Source of the DNA: Sepiola atlantica
Taxonomy: Eukaryota; Mollusca; Cephalopoda; Sepiida; Sepiolidae
Length of the DNA stretch: 64,000 nt
Direction: 5' to 3'
Assembly: GCA_963556195.1 (NCBI GenBank)
Contig: OY744529.1
Location: 59,768,080-59,832,079, forward strand
Made by a program: the position numbers and the translations under genes. The notes beneath the pieces were generated by a model. It had not been told where the DNA came from and did no database searches. It worked only from the letters and a program-made list of their open reading frames with translations. Position 1 is the stretch's first letter. Every line of letters begins with the position of its first letter. Of this stretch, positions 21,955 to 33,009 are shown piece after piece.

Positions 21955-22335
21955 GAAGACGACATTCACACTAAAATAAACCTTGTTTTAATTATTCTAA
22001 TTAGTCGTAACTTATAACTAACCAAACATGTCATCCATCTCTCTCTTAGCTATCTATGTATTTCTGTCGCCCATTTCACTCTATAATGATTAAATCACTC
22101 TTTAATATTTCTTAATGTCCCATTGAAAAAATGACTCTCTTTTTTTAAAATTTACATACGTGTGTCTGTACACATCACAAACACGTATGTAAATTACATA
22201 GAAAAATAATAAGTTTCTTTACATCTATATAGGAATGAAAAATAATAATGATAATACAGAAGTAAAGAGAGTTATTATTGTTAGTTATGCACGAAGAATA
22301 TCTTAACAGATGTGTTGCAGTTTATGAATGTAGTG
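21955..22335 (+). repeat. Dispersed repeat pair, copy 1 (uninterrupted)
   Basis: Aligns with 32,110-32,960: CTCTCTTAGCTATCTATGTA, AATTTACATACGTGT, ATAATAAGTTTCTTTA and TTATTATTGTTAGTTATGCA. It contains a hairpin at 22,150-22,192 with arms ATTTACATACGTGT and ACACGTATGTAAAT. Near 22,290 it shows the unfilled site of the insertion present in copy 2. Confidence 0.8.
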
Positions 22336-23493
22336 AGGTTGGGGTTACGTCTAGTAACATATTAAAAGCTTTTTGCTTTTCCAATATGGCGTCGATGTTG
22401 TCACATTCCACGAAATGTTTATTACATCAAACTAATTTTCAGAGGTGACGTTTCCCAACGGTTTTTTAATAATATTAGATGCGATTGATAACATATCAAA
22501 AACTTGGCCCAAATCCGACAACAGGAAACGGAGTATTCTCAAGATGGCATCCAAGATTGCCGATTGTGATATCTTTGAAGATTCTCATTCTAAACTTCTA
22601 ATATGTATACTCAAAAAATGTGACTCGTTGGGTCAGCCATTGAGCTCTGATTAGATTGTTTGAATCAGGGAAATCGAAGTTTGTAAAGCCAGTTAAATAT
22701 AAAAAATAAAAAGACAAAATTAGTCTCTTTCTCTCCGCTATATTTTCCCCTCCTTCTTTCTCTCTCTTTCCATCACTAACTACTGGTTAAATAATATTAC
22801 TACTGTGTTGATATTGCCTTTTATTTATAATTGACTATTCTGATCTAGTGTTTTATAGTTACTTTTCTTACCTTTGACTTAATAAACAGAGAGAGAGAGA
22901 TAGAGAGAGAAAGAGAGAGAGAGAGAAAGATAGATAGAGAGACGAAGAGAGAGATAGAAAGAAGGAGAGCGAGAATGACGGAAACGAGAGTGATAAACAG
23001 CATATAAAATAAGTGCGGGCGTCAAACAACTTACACTGAGAACAGGTAAGAGTGATAGAGGGAAACCTAGTAAAAGATAAGTTGATTGATAAGTTAATTG
23101 AAAATCATGGCTAATTAGAACAATCAAAATAGGTGTTTTTAAACACAACTCGATCGACGAATTGCAAAATATTTTATCATTTTGTGTGATTAAATATATA
23201 TGAAAAATATATTGGGGAAGCAAACGTTGTTTAACTCAGATTTAGTATAGAATATTTAGAATAGATTCATCACAACATAAGAAGACTATTCTGAACAAAT
23301 CAGTCCCTTAGCTTCTAAAACGCATTTAAACTAGCCCATAGAATAGTTGAAACTTTATAGCGGGTACCTCTGTGAAAATAATACCTTTCCTATGGGTTAG
23401 ATTGTGGTAGACTTTAGTATATTATTAGACATATAGACGGGTCAATATACTGTCAGAGTACCCCTACCACAAAATATTGCAACATTTTGTTTT
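22336..23493. other. Spacer with GA-rich tract
   Basis: A GAGA-rich microsatellite lies at 22,888-22,960. The rest shows no gene. Confidence 0.5.
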
Positions 23494-23964
23494 TTGGTGG
23501 TGGTATGTTAGGCTGGGTCTAGTCTACAGCATACAAAAAATTGGACAAGATCCGAGTATGGAAAAGTTTCAAATTTCGAATATGACTTGTTTTGGTTTAC
23601 AAGTCATTTTCTATTTACATGTGAAGCACTAACTCGGTCAATTTTCATAAATCAATAAATCTTGGATTATTACTCTTTTGAAGCGCAATCTTTCACATGA
23701 AAAGGGTAACCAGTAATGCCAAATAAACCCTTATACCATATCTAGGGGTACCCGACCCCTAAATCCTTCATTACATCCACATTGGTACCCGTACCCCTAA
23801 ACCCCTTATTGCACTCACCCAGATTCACAAACAGGCATATGGGTGATTATTTTTATATGGGTACCATGGTGAATTATCACTTTCTTCCTTAATCGGACCC
23901 CTTACCTCCGTATATAAATTCTAGTATGTTGTAGACTAGACCCAACCTAGCACAAAACCACCAA
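23494..23964. mobile_element. Foldback element with ~45-bp TIRs
   Basis: Ends TTGGTGGTGGTATGTTAGGC and GGGTCTAGTCTACAGCATAC reappear inverted as GTATGTTGTAGACTAGACCC and CTAGCACAAAACCACCAA at 23,920-23,964. The interior has several GGTACCC-like repeats and no open frame. No clear target duplication. Confidence 0.7.
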
Positions 23965-24070
23965 TATGATTTTTTTATGACCGAACCACTAAATGGATCA
24001 TTCGGAAAATTGAAAAAATTTTTAAAAGTCTTATCAAGCAAAAACACTCCGTGTTATTTAATAATATTTG

Positions 24071-24072
<2 letters not shown>

Positions 24073-24141
<69 letters not shown>
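24073..24141. repeat. (TA)n microsatellite
   Basis: About 69 bp of TA. Confidence 0.95.
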
Positions 24142-24143
<2 letters not shown>

Positions 24144-24819
24144 GTGGTTGATTTTAGATGTATAAGAGTTTTTAGTTAGTTTTAATTAAGCATTCACCCC
24201 GTCTCAAAATATATTTTATTTGAAGCCAAAATTTTGATGGGGCTTTTCTGAAACATCAAAATCCTTCGACAGATAAATAGGCTAATGAAATTTTTTGAAA
24301 ACTAAAATGTTTTATCGTGCGAAATTCTGAATCATTTTCCTGTCCCTAAATCTGGACTTATCTTGGCCAAGGCTCTTCTTCACACCTCTGTGCGAAGACT
24401 ACAGAAGATTGATATTCAAATTGTCAAGTAATTGGCGCCACGACGTCTGAACATTAAAAAACACATCACAGCTCATCCCAAAATTATCTTATCACTTGGC
24501 TCGAAGAAAAGACAGAATAAGAAATGTTGACGGTCACGTGACAGAAAATCCTGTACTCCGTCCGCCGAGTGCTGATTTATCGTGAGAGCCGATCGTTTTT
24601 CAATAAATAGAATCGCCACCCATAGGTTTCATCCTGCCATCACAAGTGTAAGGTCATCCCTGAAAACTATTGGAACATAAGTTTCCATCTATTCGCAAAG
24701 TAATTAACCCAGACGCGTTCAACGTGGTCTAAACCTGGAGTTGAAATCAACCATTTCATTGTGGACTCTATCAGACAACCCTATTTTTAATTGAGAAAAA
24801 TTCAACCTCTTGTCCTGAC

Positions 24820-24829
24820 ACACACACAT

Positions 24830-24912
<83 letters not shown>
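24820..24912. repeat. (CA)n(TA)n compound microsatellite
   Basis: ACACAC run followed by a pure TA run that ends exactly at a 68-bp MITE. Confidence 0.95.
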
Positions 24913-24915
<3 letters not shown>

Positions 24916-24980
24916 GGTGGGCGGACGATTAACGATGATATGATTATTTGAAAAAGGTCCGCCCTCTCTGTCGCACCCTG
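24913..24980. mobile_element. 68-bp MITE inserted in a TA array
   Basis: Begins CAGGGTGGGCGGAC and ends GTCCGCCCTCTCTGTCGCACCCTG. The CAGGGTG/CACCCTG ends and the inner GGGCGGAC/GTCCGCCC pair are inverted. TA dinucleotides flank it. CAGGGTG termini with TA duplication suit a Tc1/mariner-type MITE, compare 38,953-39,336. Confidence 0.65.
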
Positions 24981-24981
24981 T

Positions 24982-24986
<5 letters not shown>

Positions 24987-25056
<70 letters not shown>
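24987..25056. repeat. (TA)n microsatellite
   Basis: TA run on the other side of the 68-bp MITE; the two arrays were probably one. Confidence 0.95.
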
Positions 25057-25058
<2 letters not shown>

Positions 25059-25084
25059 CTTCTGCATCTGAGGTCAACATTATA

Positions 25085-25160
25085 TTATGTTCATACTATA
25101 CGTATGGACATGTATGGACATACTCTACGTATGGACGATCTATACGTATGGACATATTTT
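25085..25160. repeat. Short minisatellite, TACGTATGGACAT unit
   Basis: Four imperfect copies of a unit containing ATGGACAT with CTATACGT spacers. Confidence 0.7.
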
Positions 25161-25512
25161 TTCCAAGAACAAATGGAAAAAATTTCTTTTGACATAAAAT
25201 ACCGGCATAATTAGCAGGTCGAAATATCAAATTGATAAAATGATAATGAAAATTAAATTCAAGCAGAAAATCGAAATCTCTTGAGATAATTAACATAACG
25301 CGTAAACAGCCATCTTCCGGGAAAGCCAGACATAAACTGAGGCTGAAGAGAGTTTCGATAAAGAGGTCCCTAGAGGTCCCCTTTATTATGATTTGAAACC
25401 AGCGGTATCGGTGTTGTTCGGATCTTCTGTAATATAAACATAAATAAATATTACGCTCTTATTTTTTATTTTTCTTAATAATCGAGCATTCTGCTGGGAT
25501 TCTCTCCCACTA

Positions 25513-25518
<6 letters not shown>

Positions 25519-25568
<50 letters not shown>
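25519..25568. repeat. (TA)n microsatellite
   Basis: TA run bordering the hammerhead-like motif at 25,610. Confidence 0.95.
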
Positions 25569-25572
<4 letters not shown>

Positions 25573-25609
25573 AATAGTTTTATAAATAAATATTAATTAT
25601 TTAAGTAAT

Positions 25610-25651
25610 CCATGGACACGTGTTTCTGGCTCACAGCCGTCATCAGCATGG
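25610..25651 (-). ncRNA. Hammerhead-ribozyme-like motif
   Basis: Minus strand: CCATG, CTGATGA, GGCT-loop-AGCC, GAAAC, ACGT, GTC, CATGG. Stem I (CCATG/CATGG) pairs perfectly and stem II has four pairs with a three-base loop. The pair next to the core is C/A, probably a decayed C-G. Helix III is minimal, as in Penelope hammerheads, which often act as dimers. Predicted cut is after GTC. Confidence 0.65.
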
Positions 25652-25727
25652 CTAACTTAGACAAGGATCGAACCTTCGATATTGATGTCTATAGTCTAGC
25701 GTCTTACCATGGACCATTACATAAAAT

Positions 25728-25800
<73 letters not shown>
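25728..25800. repeat. (CA)n(TA)n compound microsatellite
   Basis: CA run then TA run, bordering the left inverted end of the Penelope-like unit. Confidence 0.95.
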
Positions 25801-25804
<4 letters not shown>

Positions 25805-26003
25805 GATTTTTCACTTATAAAATAGATTATTCATTGAAGGTCGGGGTTATGCCAATAAAAACAAGCTCGCTGATACTCGATTACAGAGTACAGAGCATTT
25901 ATATGCGATTTTATGAAGGCTTACCAAAGCATTCCGTTCAGGAGACCAATGATCACCATGAAAGACTTTTTCTTACAAATATTATTTATTCAAATTAAAT
26001 GTT

Positions 26004-26060
26004 TTTCCTACACGTGTTTCACTACCAAGCAGGTACTTGTTTGGCAGATCATCAGGGAAA
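26004..26060 (-). ncRNA. Hammerhead-ribozyme-like motif with long stem II
   Basis: Minus strand: TTTCC, CTGATGA, CTGCCAA-loop-TTGGTAG, GAAAC, ACGT, GTA, GGAAA. Stem I has five pairs, stem II seven (one G-U). All invariant core bases are present; the cleavage triplet is GTA rather than GTC, which is allowed (NUH). The inverted copy at 28,436 keeps the GAAAC side but its core has decayed to CTGGATG. Confidence 0.75.
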
Positions 26061-26099
26061 TAACATGTCTGGAATAAGGGTTTCAACAACCGACAATAC

Positions 26100-27967
26100 A
26101 CAATATGGCGTTGCATTAATTGAGGTCACTTAAGAAGAGAAAAGGAAAACAATAAAAAAATAAAAAAGTAAAACGATAAAAAGGAAAACATAGAAAATGT
26201 CTTAGAAAAGTAGCTCGTGCAGTATTTCTGCCACCAAGCAAATAATCGGTCCCAAATGCATTAAAAAAAACCCCAAAAACCCAGAACAATGTGCGATAAT
26301 ACACTTTCACGTCGGGCGGCACAATGATGAAAAAATCTCCCAAACAAAAAACTAAAACATTCAAGACACTGCTCACAAGTTACCATTCCAAGCCACTGAT
26401 AGTATGGAATTCTACATCTATTCCATCACAAGGAAAGGCAACATAAATGTTCGTCCGGAATGCCTGCGGTCAGACGAACCTTATTTCCAGGGCTGACTTG
26501 TTCCCCTTTCGAGATAAACACACGACGAGGTGAACGAACATCAATCCCGCAGAATCTCTCCTTTATTTTAAGAAAAAAATCTTAATTAGTATCTTAATTA
26601 GTAGACAGAAACTATTTATTAAAAATACTGTTTCTAAAAAATTCTATTATAAAAATTATTCTTTATAAAAATTAATTATCTAGCGTCTGGGACGTCCTTT
26701 TACATTTTGGGAAAATATCTTTCATTTAAATTACTGCCGATTACTACCATGTTGTTATTTAACGAAGTGAAAAAAAACCTATTCCGCAGAAATTATTTTG
26801 AAAACATCATTCATATATTAAAAATAAAATGTTACTACAAAAAAATTTCTACAAAAATCTAGTGATTATTTTAAATAATTTAAAATATTCCCTAACGGCT
26901 GTGTCTGTTTACAACACTCTGGGGAGAATATTATTCTATATACCATAAATAAATATTACTACGGAATATCGTTATCAGAAATCTAGTTTCTATTTTTTTA
27001 AAATCATTTTTAATGGACGGGGTTATTTTTTACCACTTTATGGGAAAATATCACTCTAATTCGTTAAATGATGGGAGACTTTGTTATTACTAATATAAAA
27101 TCCCAATACAAAATACTGTGTACAAAAACCCTTGTTTCTATTTTTAGAAATTAAGTCCGTGTCGGCATGCATGTTTTTTTAATTATTTTTTTCTCCATTC
27201 CTGCCACCCATTATTTTATTTAATTTAATCTAATTAAAAACTAATTTAATTTAACCTAATTTAATTAAATAGTGATAGCATCCAGGTTGTTATTTCTTAT
27301 TTTTTACTTATTCCTAGAGTTGATCTATTCCTTTCGCAGTATACATATGAGTGGGCTAGTGAACCCAGTTCAGCAGTAAAACACCTCGAAAGATATTATA
27401 TATTTCATAAATAAAATATATTAATGCCGTTTATTGTTTTAAAAAAATCCCCCCTGTAGATCTGTACATGGCCATTATTACCATTGAGGAATTTTCGGAA
27501 TGGGTTAATGATCATGATTAAGGGTTACCTAGAAATAGATATATGACTCCACCGTCCTTCACCCTGATTCTATATAATTGCTAACTTTACTTTAATGCCA
27601 TAGATAAATTACTTGAAATTCCCAATGCATTTCGTATAATATATCTATTTCTGTGAATAATTGTGATTTATTATTTATTATTCAATTATCTATTTATATG
27701 TTACAAAATTCCCCCCTCTACTCTGCTGAAGAAGTATTTACTATAGTTGAGTATCAACGGCCTTATTCCGATAGAATATTCCCACCTTATCACCCCACCC
27801 TAAGTCCCAAGCCTCCGCTGATAATCGAATCAAGTCATATCTTAGCATAAGTACGCGTTACTAACTCATAGCCTCTATATTATACGCTAATTATTGCCCC
27901 AGATTGCCTCAGGAAGGGCCCATCCTGCCTATCTTGGCTGCAAGTTTATACCTCCCCCATTACCCTT
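26100..27967. other. Interior of Penelope-like composite, non-coding
   Basis: AT-rich, with no RT motifs that I can find. If the unit was once an active Penelope its RT has been lost or was never in this copy. Confidence 0.45.
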
Positions 27968-28435
27968 TTATCCAGGCTTTAGGCTTGATAACAGGTAACG
28001 GTTTCTATGCAGACAGCATTGTAATATTTCCTGCCTAGCGTTCAGTAAATTATCTCTAGATGTCATGATGTGGTACGACTCTAATGCACATAGGTTGCAT
28101 CTCTTCCTTTTGTTCGGTCTATATTTGCTAGCTCTCCCCAAAATGGACCATTTCAGTTTGAAAGGGTCTTGCCTAGCAATGAGGTTTCTCACAAAACGGC
28201 CAATAGAAGTGTTAGGCCTATCTATGTCTTTCCTTTGGCCTCCCCTGAATGAACTCATGTGATTTCTGAACCTATCTTTGAACTCACCCTCGGTGGATCC
28301 GATATATGATCTCCTACTATCTTCTATTATCACATCGCATTTGTAAACAATGCTTGAGACTCTACAGTTCCCCCCAGTGGACAGATGTTAGAAGCTCTGC
28401 AGTTACAGTTGTGTGCTGAGCCGTTGCTGGATGTT
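27968..28435 (-). pseudogene. Penelope-like GIY-YIG endonuclease domain
   Basis: The minus strand carries a Cys pattern NCNCR...NICPLGG then, after a frameshift in a G-run near 28,372, NCRVSSIVYKCDV and RSYIGSTEGEFKDRFRNH. SIVY and YIG are the two halves of the GIY-YIG motif; the following arginine, the glutamate in CALESYHI and the NLLN segment match the catalytic set. The C-terminus is LLNARQEILQCCLHRNRYLLS. In Penelope-like elements this C-terminal nuclease nicks the target for priming. Upstream RT is missing: the frame runs directly into the inverted terminal copy at 28,436. The domain call is secure. Confidence 0.85.
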
Positions 28436-28557
28436 CTACTACTACCTGCTTGGTAGTGAAACACGTGTAGAAAAAACATTTAATTTGAATAAATAATATT
28501 TGTAAGAAAAAGTCTTTCATGGTGATCATTGGTCTCCTGAACGGAAGCCTTCATAAA

Positions 28558-28561
<4 letters not shown>

Positions 28562-28614
<53 letters not shown>
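28562..28614. repeat. (TA)n microsatellite
   Basis: TA run at the right border of the Penelope-like unit. Confidence 0.95.
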
Positions 28615-28617
<3 letters not shown>

Positions 28618-28890
28618 CCAATATTTTTTAGAAAAATCTCATGATTAAGGAGAATACAAAATTGTAGACGGGACCTATATTTTATTTTATTTTATTTTTA
28701 CTTATTTCCTCAATATTGGAGTTATGTTCTGACTGCATTGTATCAAATGTGTTTTTGCATCGAAGATAACATTAAAATGCAAACACTCACCCCGTTAGTG
28801 GACAACGGAACCGTATTTTATCGATAATTTCGAAAATTAAATTGTTTATATAAAACGCATTAGAATGAAATTGTCCAGCTAGTTTTAACG

Positions 28891-28950
28891 TGTGGAAACA
28901 ATTTGTAAGATTTTTTTCCATTTAAGAAAATCTTATAAATCGTTTCCACA
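28891..28950. repeat. Hairpin, ~24-bp arms
   Basis: TGTGGAAACAATTTGTAAGA pairs with the complement TCTTATAAATCGTTTCCACA with two mismatches and a 12-base loop. Confidence 0.75.
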
Positions 28951-29307
28951 TTAAAAAATGTCGATTTCTGTTATTTTGTTTTTTCTTTTGGGATTACGAG
29001 TTCGTAAATGTTTACGTTTCTGTAATTTTACCGTTTCAAAACCTTTCCACGGTTTAAAATTGGCCGATGAGTTTCACAGGAATCATATTTTTTTTTTGGT
29101 TTACGAGTTTCCAAGTGTTAACTATTCTGGACTCTTACCAACGTCTGTTTAACCATATCTGCCGATACCGTGAGAGGTCACCATAAATCATTCCACCCTT
29201 CTTTCCTTTCTTTCTCTCTTCTTTATATTTTGTTCTCTGCTGCATTTCATTCTTTAACTCTCAACATCTTCATTATTTATTTATAATCTTTCTTAACATA
29301 GCTTTCG

Positions 29308-29347
29308 AGTACCTGAAGAAGATAATAATTGTACCGAAACGCCATAT
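29308..29347 (+). ncRNA. Decayed hammerhead-like motif
   Basis: CCTGAAGA, a 15-base region, CCGAAAC, GCC. The core pieces are present but the GTC position reads GCC and stem II pairs poorly. Probably a Penelope end relic. Confidence 0.3.
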
Positions 29348-30479
29348 GAACTGAAAATATATATACAATAGTCTCCAAACGGACATTGTGATGTTAAAAT
29401 GCTTGCCCGTTACTCTGTAAATATTGTATAGCGAAATTATTACGCCTTCTTAACACTATCGCATTGTAATAAAAACCATGCAATCTCATACGAACTTTTT
29501 ACGTGTTGAAATTTACTGAACAGACGATGGTGTCCAGCTGTTAATGTATTGTTTACTGATAACCGGATTTTTAAAAAGAACGATTAGAAGATAATCTGCC
29601 ACGGAAACCTGTCCACACTGAAGTTTATCTCAAATGTTAAAGTCAATTTGTTGGAAATCAACATGAAGTTATGTCATCCCAATAGGAATAAAATCAGGCC
29701 TCGTACTAGATATATTTTATGCATTAATGTCTGTTTTTTGTTTCCATCGAAATCAACTAAAATTACTGAAAATACACATCTGTAGAACCTTGTTTAAATA
29801 ATTCAGGGAAGTAAGCGCATATTTTGTAAAAATATCATTCATTGATTAGATACTAATCTTAATGTAAAACCCTTCTTTCAGTTAATCAGAAGCGTAGAAA
29901 ATATACGCCTCCGCAATATTTTTAAAAAGATCTGTTTCAATATTTCGCGCTTAGCGTTGCGAGCCGATCAAATTCATATACAAACCAAATGCATCAGCTT
30001 TTAGTCTCTCAGTTTCTTTCAAAACTGTCACAAAGGTAGCATGCGGCAAAAACTCTCATTCCGGCAACAACCGGCCGGACATAAGCAAAATACTCCTACA
30101 TAGTGAAACCAGAAACACATGTCTACACCACTTGTCTTATACAGACTATGTTATCCTTCTCACTTGAACGTTCTCCGAAACACTGAACTCACAATTATTA
30201 ATAACCTCAACACATGAGGCAAAACTAAGAAATGACATATCACACTTTACTTATATTTTGCTTATTTTCCCAAGTTTTTGTCAATAAAATTAAATATATT
30301 TTATTGTATGGATTGTTTTGTTATTCTTTTTACACATCATACACATATTTATTTATGATAATTAAGACTTTATAATAACGAATGGCCCAAATTCAATACA
30401 ATTTTTTCCGTCTCTAATAATAACGACTAGAAGAATATTTTCTAGAAAATTAAAATTTTATAATTACTTACTTTGTTGC
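29348..30479. other. No recognisable gene
   Basis: AT-rich, no motif seen. Confidence 0.45.
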
Positions 30480-30930
30480 ATAATCCTCAGAGGGTCTTTG
30501 CACACTTTCTGGATACACAATCCTTCCATATTGTCCGATGCTTTGTTTATCTTTTCATTGTCAGCAAAGGAAGCTGTACATCGCCGCGGATCTGGTCAGT
30601 CCAGCGCTTTTGAGTTCTACCACACGGTGTTTTACCAGGAAAGCAATGTATCCCAATCATTCAAAGAATTCTCTGCTTGGGATACATTGCTTTCAGGACC
30701 ACTTCTGATGACGTGGCCATACTAGCTTCTTCTCCTTCTCTTGATAACATTGAAGATATCATTTCGAACCCCAAGAGTTCCATTCATTTGGGTTAACTTG
30801 CAGTGATCCATACGGGTTTTGCCGATCATGATTCTTGAACAGTAATTTGCACATGTAGAGCCTGCGTTTATTCTCTGCCTTTAACGCCCAAGTCTCAGAA
30901 GCATATGTAGTTTATAATTACGAATGGGTA
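30480..30930 (-). pseudogene. LINE 3' end (RT tail region)
   Basis: On the minus strand ASETWALKAENKRRL, RMDHCKLTQMNGTLGVRNDI, KRRRRSWYGHVIRSGPES and, after a break, KALDWPDPRRC correspond to the last part of an RTE-like LINE ORF (SETWxL and RRRLKWFGHVxR patterns). Between the last two blocks sits a 17-bp inverted repeat. Several stops; inactive. Confidence 0.6.
30639..30694. repeat. Perfect 17-bp inverted repeat inside a LINE relic
   Basis: GAAAGCAATGTATCCCA at 30,639-30,655 and TGGGATACATTGCTTTC at 30,678-30,694, loop 22 nt. Confidence 0.9.
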
Positions 30931-31314
30931 CTAAGGACTTATAAGTTTGCTCTAACTCTCTTGAATACTAGACCAGTCTAATAATACTAAACCAGCAGTT
31001 ACAGTTAGGCGTAGAATAGGGATTTAAATAAGTGACACTGGGATAGGTGGTCGTAAATTCGTGAGGCAAAAAATAGTGAGAGTCGACAAGCTAACAGCAG
31101 AGGGAAAGACAAAAAACAGTGTGCAAAGGAATGAATGAAAAACACTACGATAGGACATTGCTAGTATATGCATGACATTTTTGTTGCTGTTTTTTATTAG
31201 TATTTAGGACAGCGGAGAAATGTACGCGATTGTAGGTTATTAGGGCATTCTGTAACTAAAGAAATCTGTTGTTTATAAATAAACGCAACATCCCGTAATC
31301 CGTCGGGTTAGTAG

Positions 31315-31319
<5 letters not shown>

Positions 31320-31395
<76 letters not shown>
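31320..31395. repeat. (TA)n microsatellite
   Basis: About 76 bp of TA. Confidence 0.95.
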
Positions 31396-31399
<4 letters not shown>

Positions 31400-32109
31400 A
31401 AATATTTAGAAATTTCGAGTTACGGCTGCTGCTGTTTAAAAGATCCTTAGTATTATATAGATAATAAGCAGCTACCCCCTCCCCCGAAGTCCAACACTTC
31501 CTCACCGTGGTAAGGACGGTGGAAACGTGGTAGTATCAGAACTACCCAGCTAATAGGGATCTGATGTAAATTCAGGATGCGTCGGCATCAGGTACCATCG
31601 TCCGCTGGTCGTCTCTGCCTCTGCATATGACAAGCAATGACGTGTCAGATGCGGAACCAAAAATCAATGGAGTGAAAGTGGCACCGTTGCTTCTGCGCCA
31701 TTTCTTTGTGTGTTTCTTTGTGTGTCACATATTTCCCGCCTTCGCAAGCAACCGCTGAGCCTTATTGTCCTTTGTGTTGGCGTAAACACCTGCAATCCTG
31801 CAAATTAACAAAAAGCTGCGACCAACGATGAGAACTTCATGCAGACCAGACAATACTTAGGAACGACCTATGTGAGCTTCATGCACAAGTCCGACTTGTC
31901 TAAACAACAAACAAATAAACAAAAATAGCAGTTTTAGCTGATACAGATTCCAAACAAACATACACGTCCACAGAGTTTCATACTAGATAGATAGATAAAT
32001 ATATAGCAGGACAGTATAATCTATGATTATGCTAAATTTGAATTAATAAACATTTGTTTCCCCAAGGTTTTTTTCTGTATGCTTTAATAACACAAAATGC
32101 ATGCTAAAA
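31396..32109. other. GC-moderate spacer, possible LINE 5' region
   Basis: 31,470-31,900 is less AT-rich and resembles a LINE leader region, but no reading frame supports this. Confidence 0.3.
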
Positions 32110-32960
32110 TATACTTAGTTCTGGGATTGAGTTATATTTGAAGAAACATTCTTTTTTAATTGTTCTAATTATCCGTAATTTAAAATTAACTGAACAAGTC
32201 ATTCATCCCTCTCTTAGCTGTCTATGTATTTCTCTGGCTTCTCGCACTCTATGTTGATTAAACCACTCTCTAATATTTTTAATGTCTCTGTGAGCATTTA
32301 GAGAAAGCATGATTTTTTTCACCTTCGTCATGTAATTTACATACGTGTATCTGTACACACCACAAACGCGTATGCAAATTAGATGGGGAAATAATAAGAA
32401 GTTTCTTTATTTCTATATAAGAATAAAAATAATAAAAAATAAAACAATACTTCCATATAATAAGAATAATAAGGATAATATGGAAGGAAAGAGACTTATT
32501 ATTTTTAGTTATGCAAGAATCAATTTTACTTTTGATCCCATCTGTCCGTCAGCCCAACAGCTGCCACTGATTCTCTAATGCATGTTAATATACCAGTATG
32601 TCCGACCAGGGCTTGCGGTATTATTTGAAATAAATTTCATTTGGTATATAGTTTTAATTTTCATTAACATTTTCATACTATAAATTAGACGCTAAAAAAA
32701 CAATTCTGAAAGTATAGATGGATTGTTTTCTTTTCCTGTCGCTAGATAATAAAACAGGCATATTTCTAGCTAGCTGATGTGCAGCGATTGCTTGTAAAAA
32801 AATCATCAGCGGGCCGACGGACATTTAGTCGACGGGCTAGTATGTTGTCAGCCATTAGAAAATCAGCAACAGCTGTCGGACTGACGGACATAAAAAGTAA
32901 AATCCACGCAAGAAAAATGTCTTAAAAGATATGTCACAATTTATGAATTTTCGAATGAAA
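32110..32960 (+). repeat. Dispersed repeat pair, copy 2 (interrupted)
   Basis: Matches 21,955-22,335 on both sides of a 388-bp insertion at 32,520-32,907. Shared blocks include CTCTCTTAGCTGTCTATGTA and AATTTACATACGTGTATCTG. Confidence 0.75.
32520..32907. mobile_element. Foldback DNA element nested in repeat copy 2
   Basis: Ends ATTTTACTTTTGATCCCATC and TGTCCGTCAGCCCAACAGCT reappear inverted at 32,860-32,905 (AGCTGTCGGACTGACGGACA, AAAAGTAAAAT). The heptamer GCAAGAA flanks it (32,513-32,519; 32,908-32,914), and copy 1 of the host repeat has a single GCACGAAGAA-like site at the same place. No open frame. Superfamily undetermined. Confidence 0.8.
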
Positions 32961-33009
32961 TCAAAGTAGAATCAGTAGTGGTAGTGGTTATGACTCAACG
33001 GGTCACAAG

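Larger units (their letters stand above)
25519..28614 (-). mobile_element. Penelope-like composite with inverted ends
   Basis: From 25,906-26,033 a ~120-bp segment (TTTTATGAAGGCTT, GAGACCAATGATCACCATGA, ACACGTGTTTCACTACCAAG) is repeated inverted at 28,436-28,557. Both copies face outward to (TA)n runs (25,748-25,800 and 28,562-28,614). Inside is a GIY-YIG endonuclease on the minus strand. Penelope-like elements have terminal repeats that may lie inverted and contain hammerheads, which matches. RT is absent. The left copy has an extra 11 bp. Confidence 0.7.

Noticed and set aside
22879..23223. Leu/Ser-rich minus-strand frame
   Set aside because: The C-terminal half is a GA microsatellite; no domain.
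24771..25214. Open frames made of Tyr-Ile or Ile-Tyr repeats
   Set aside because: Translations of (TA)n arrays in several frames and on both strands; no coding value.
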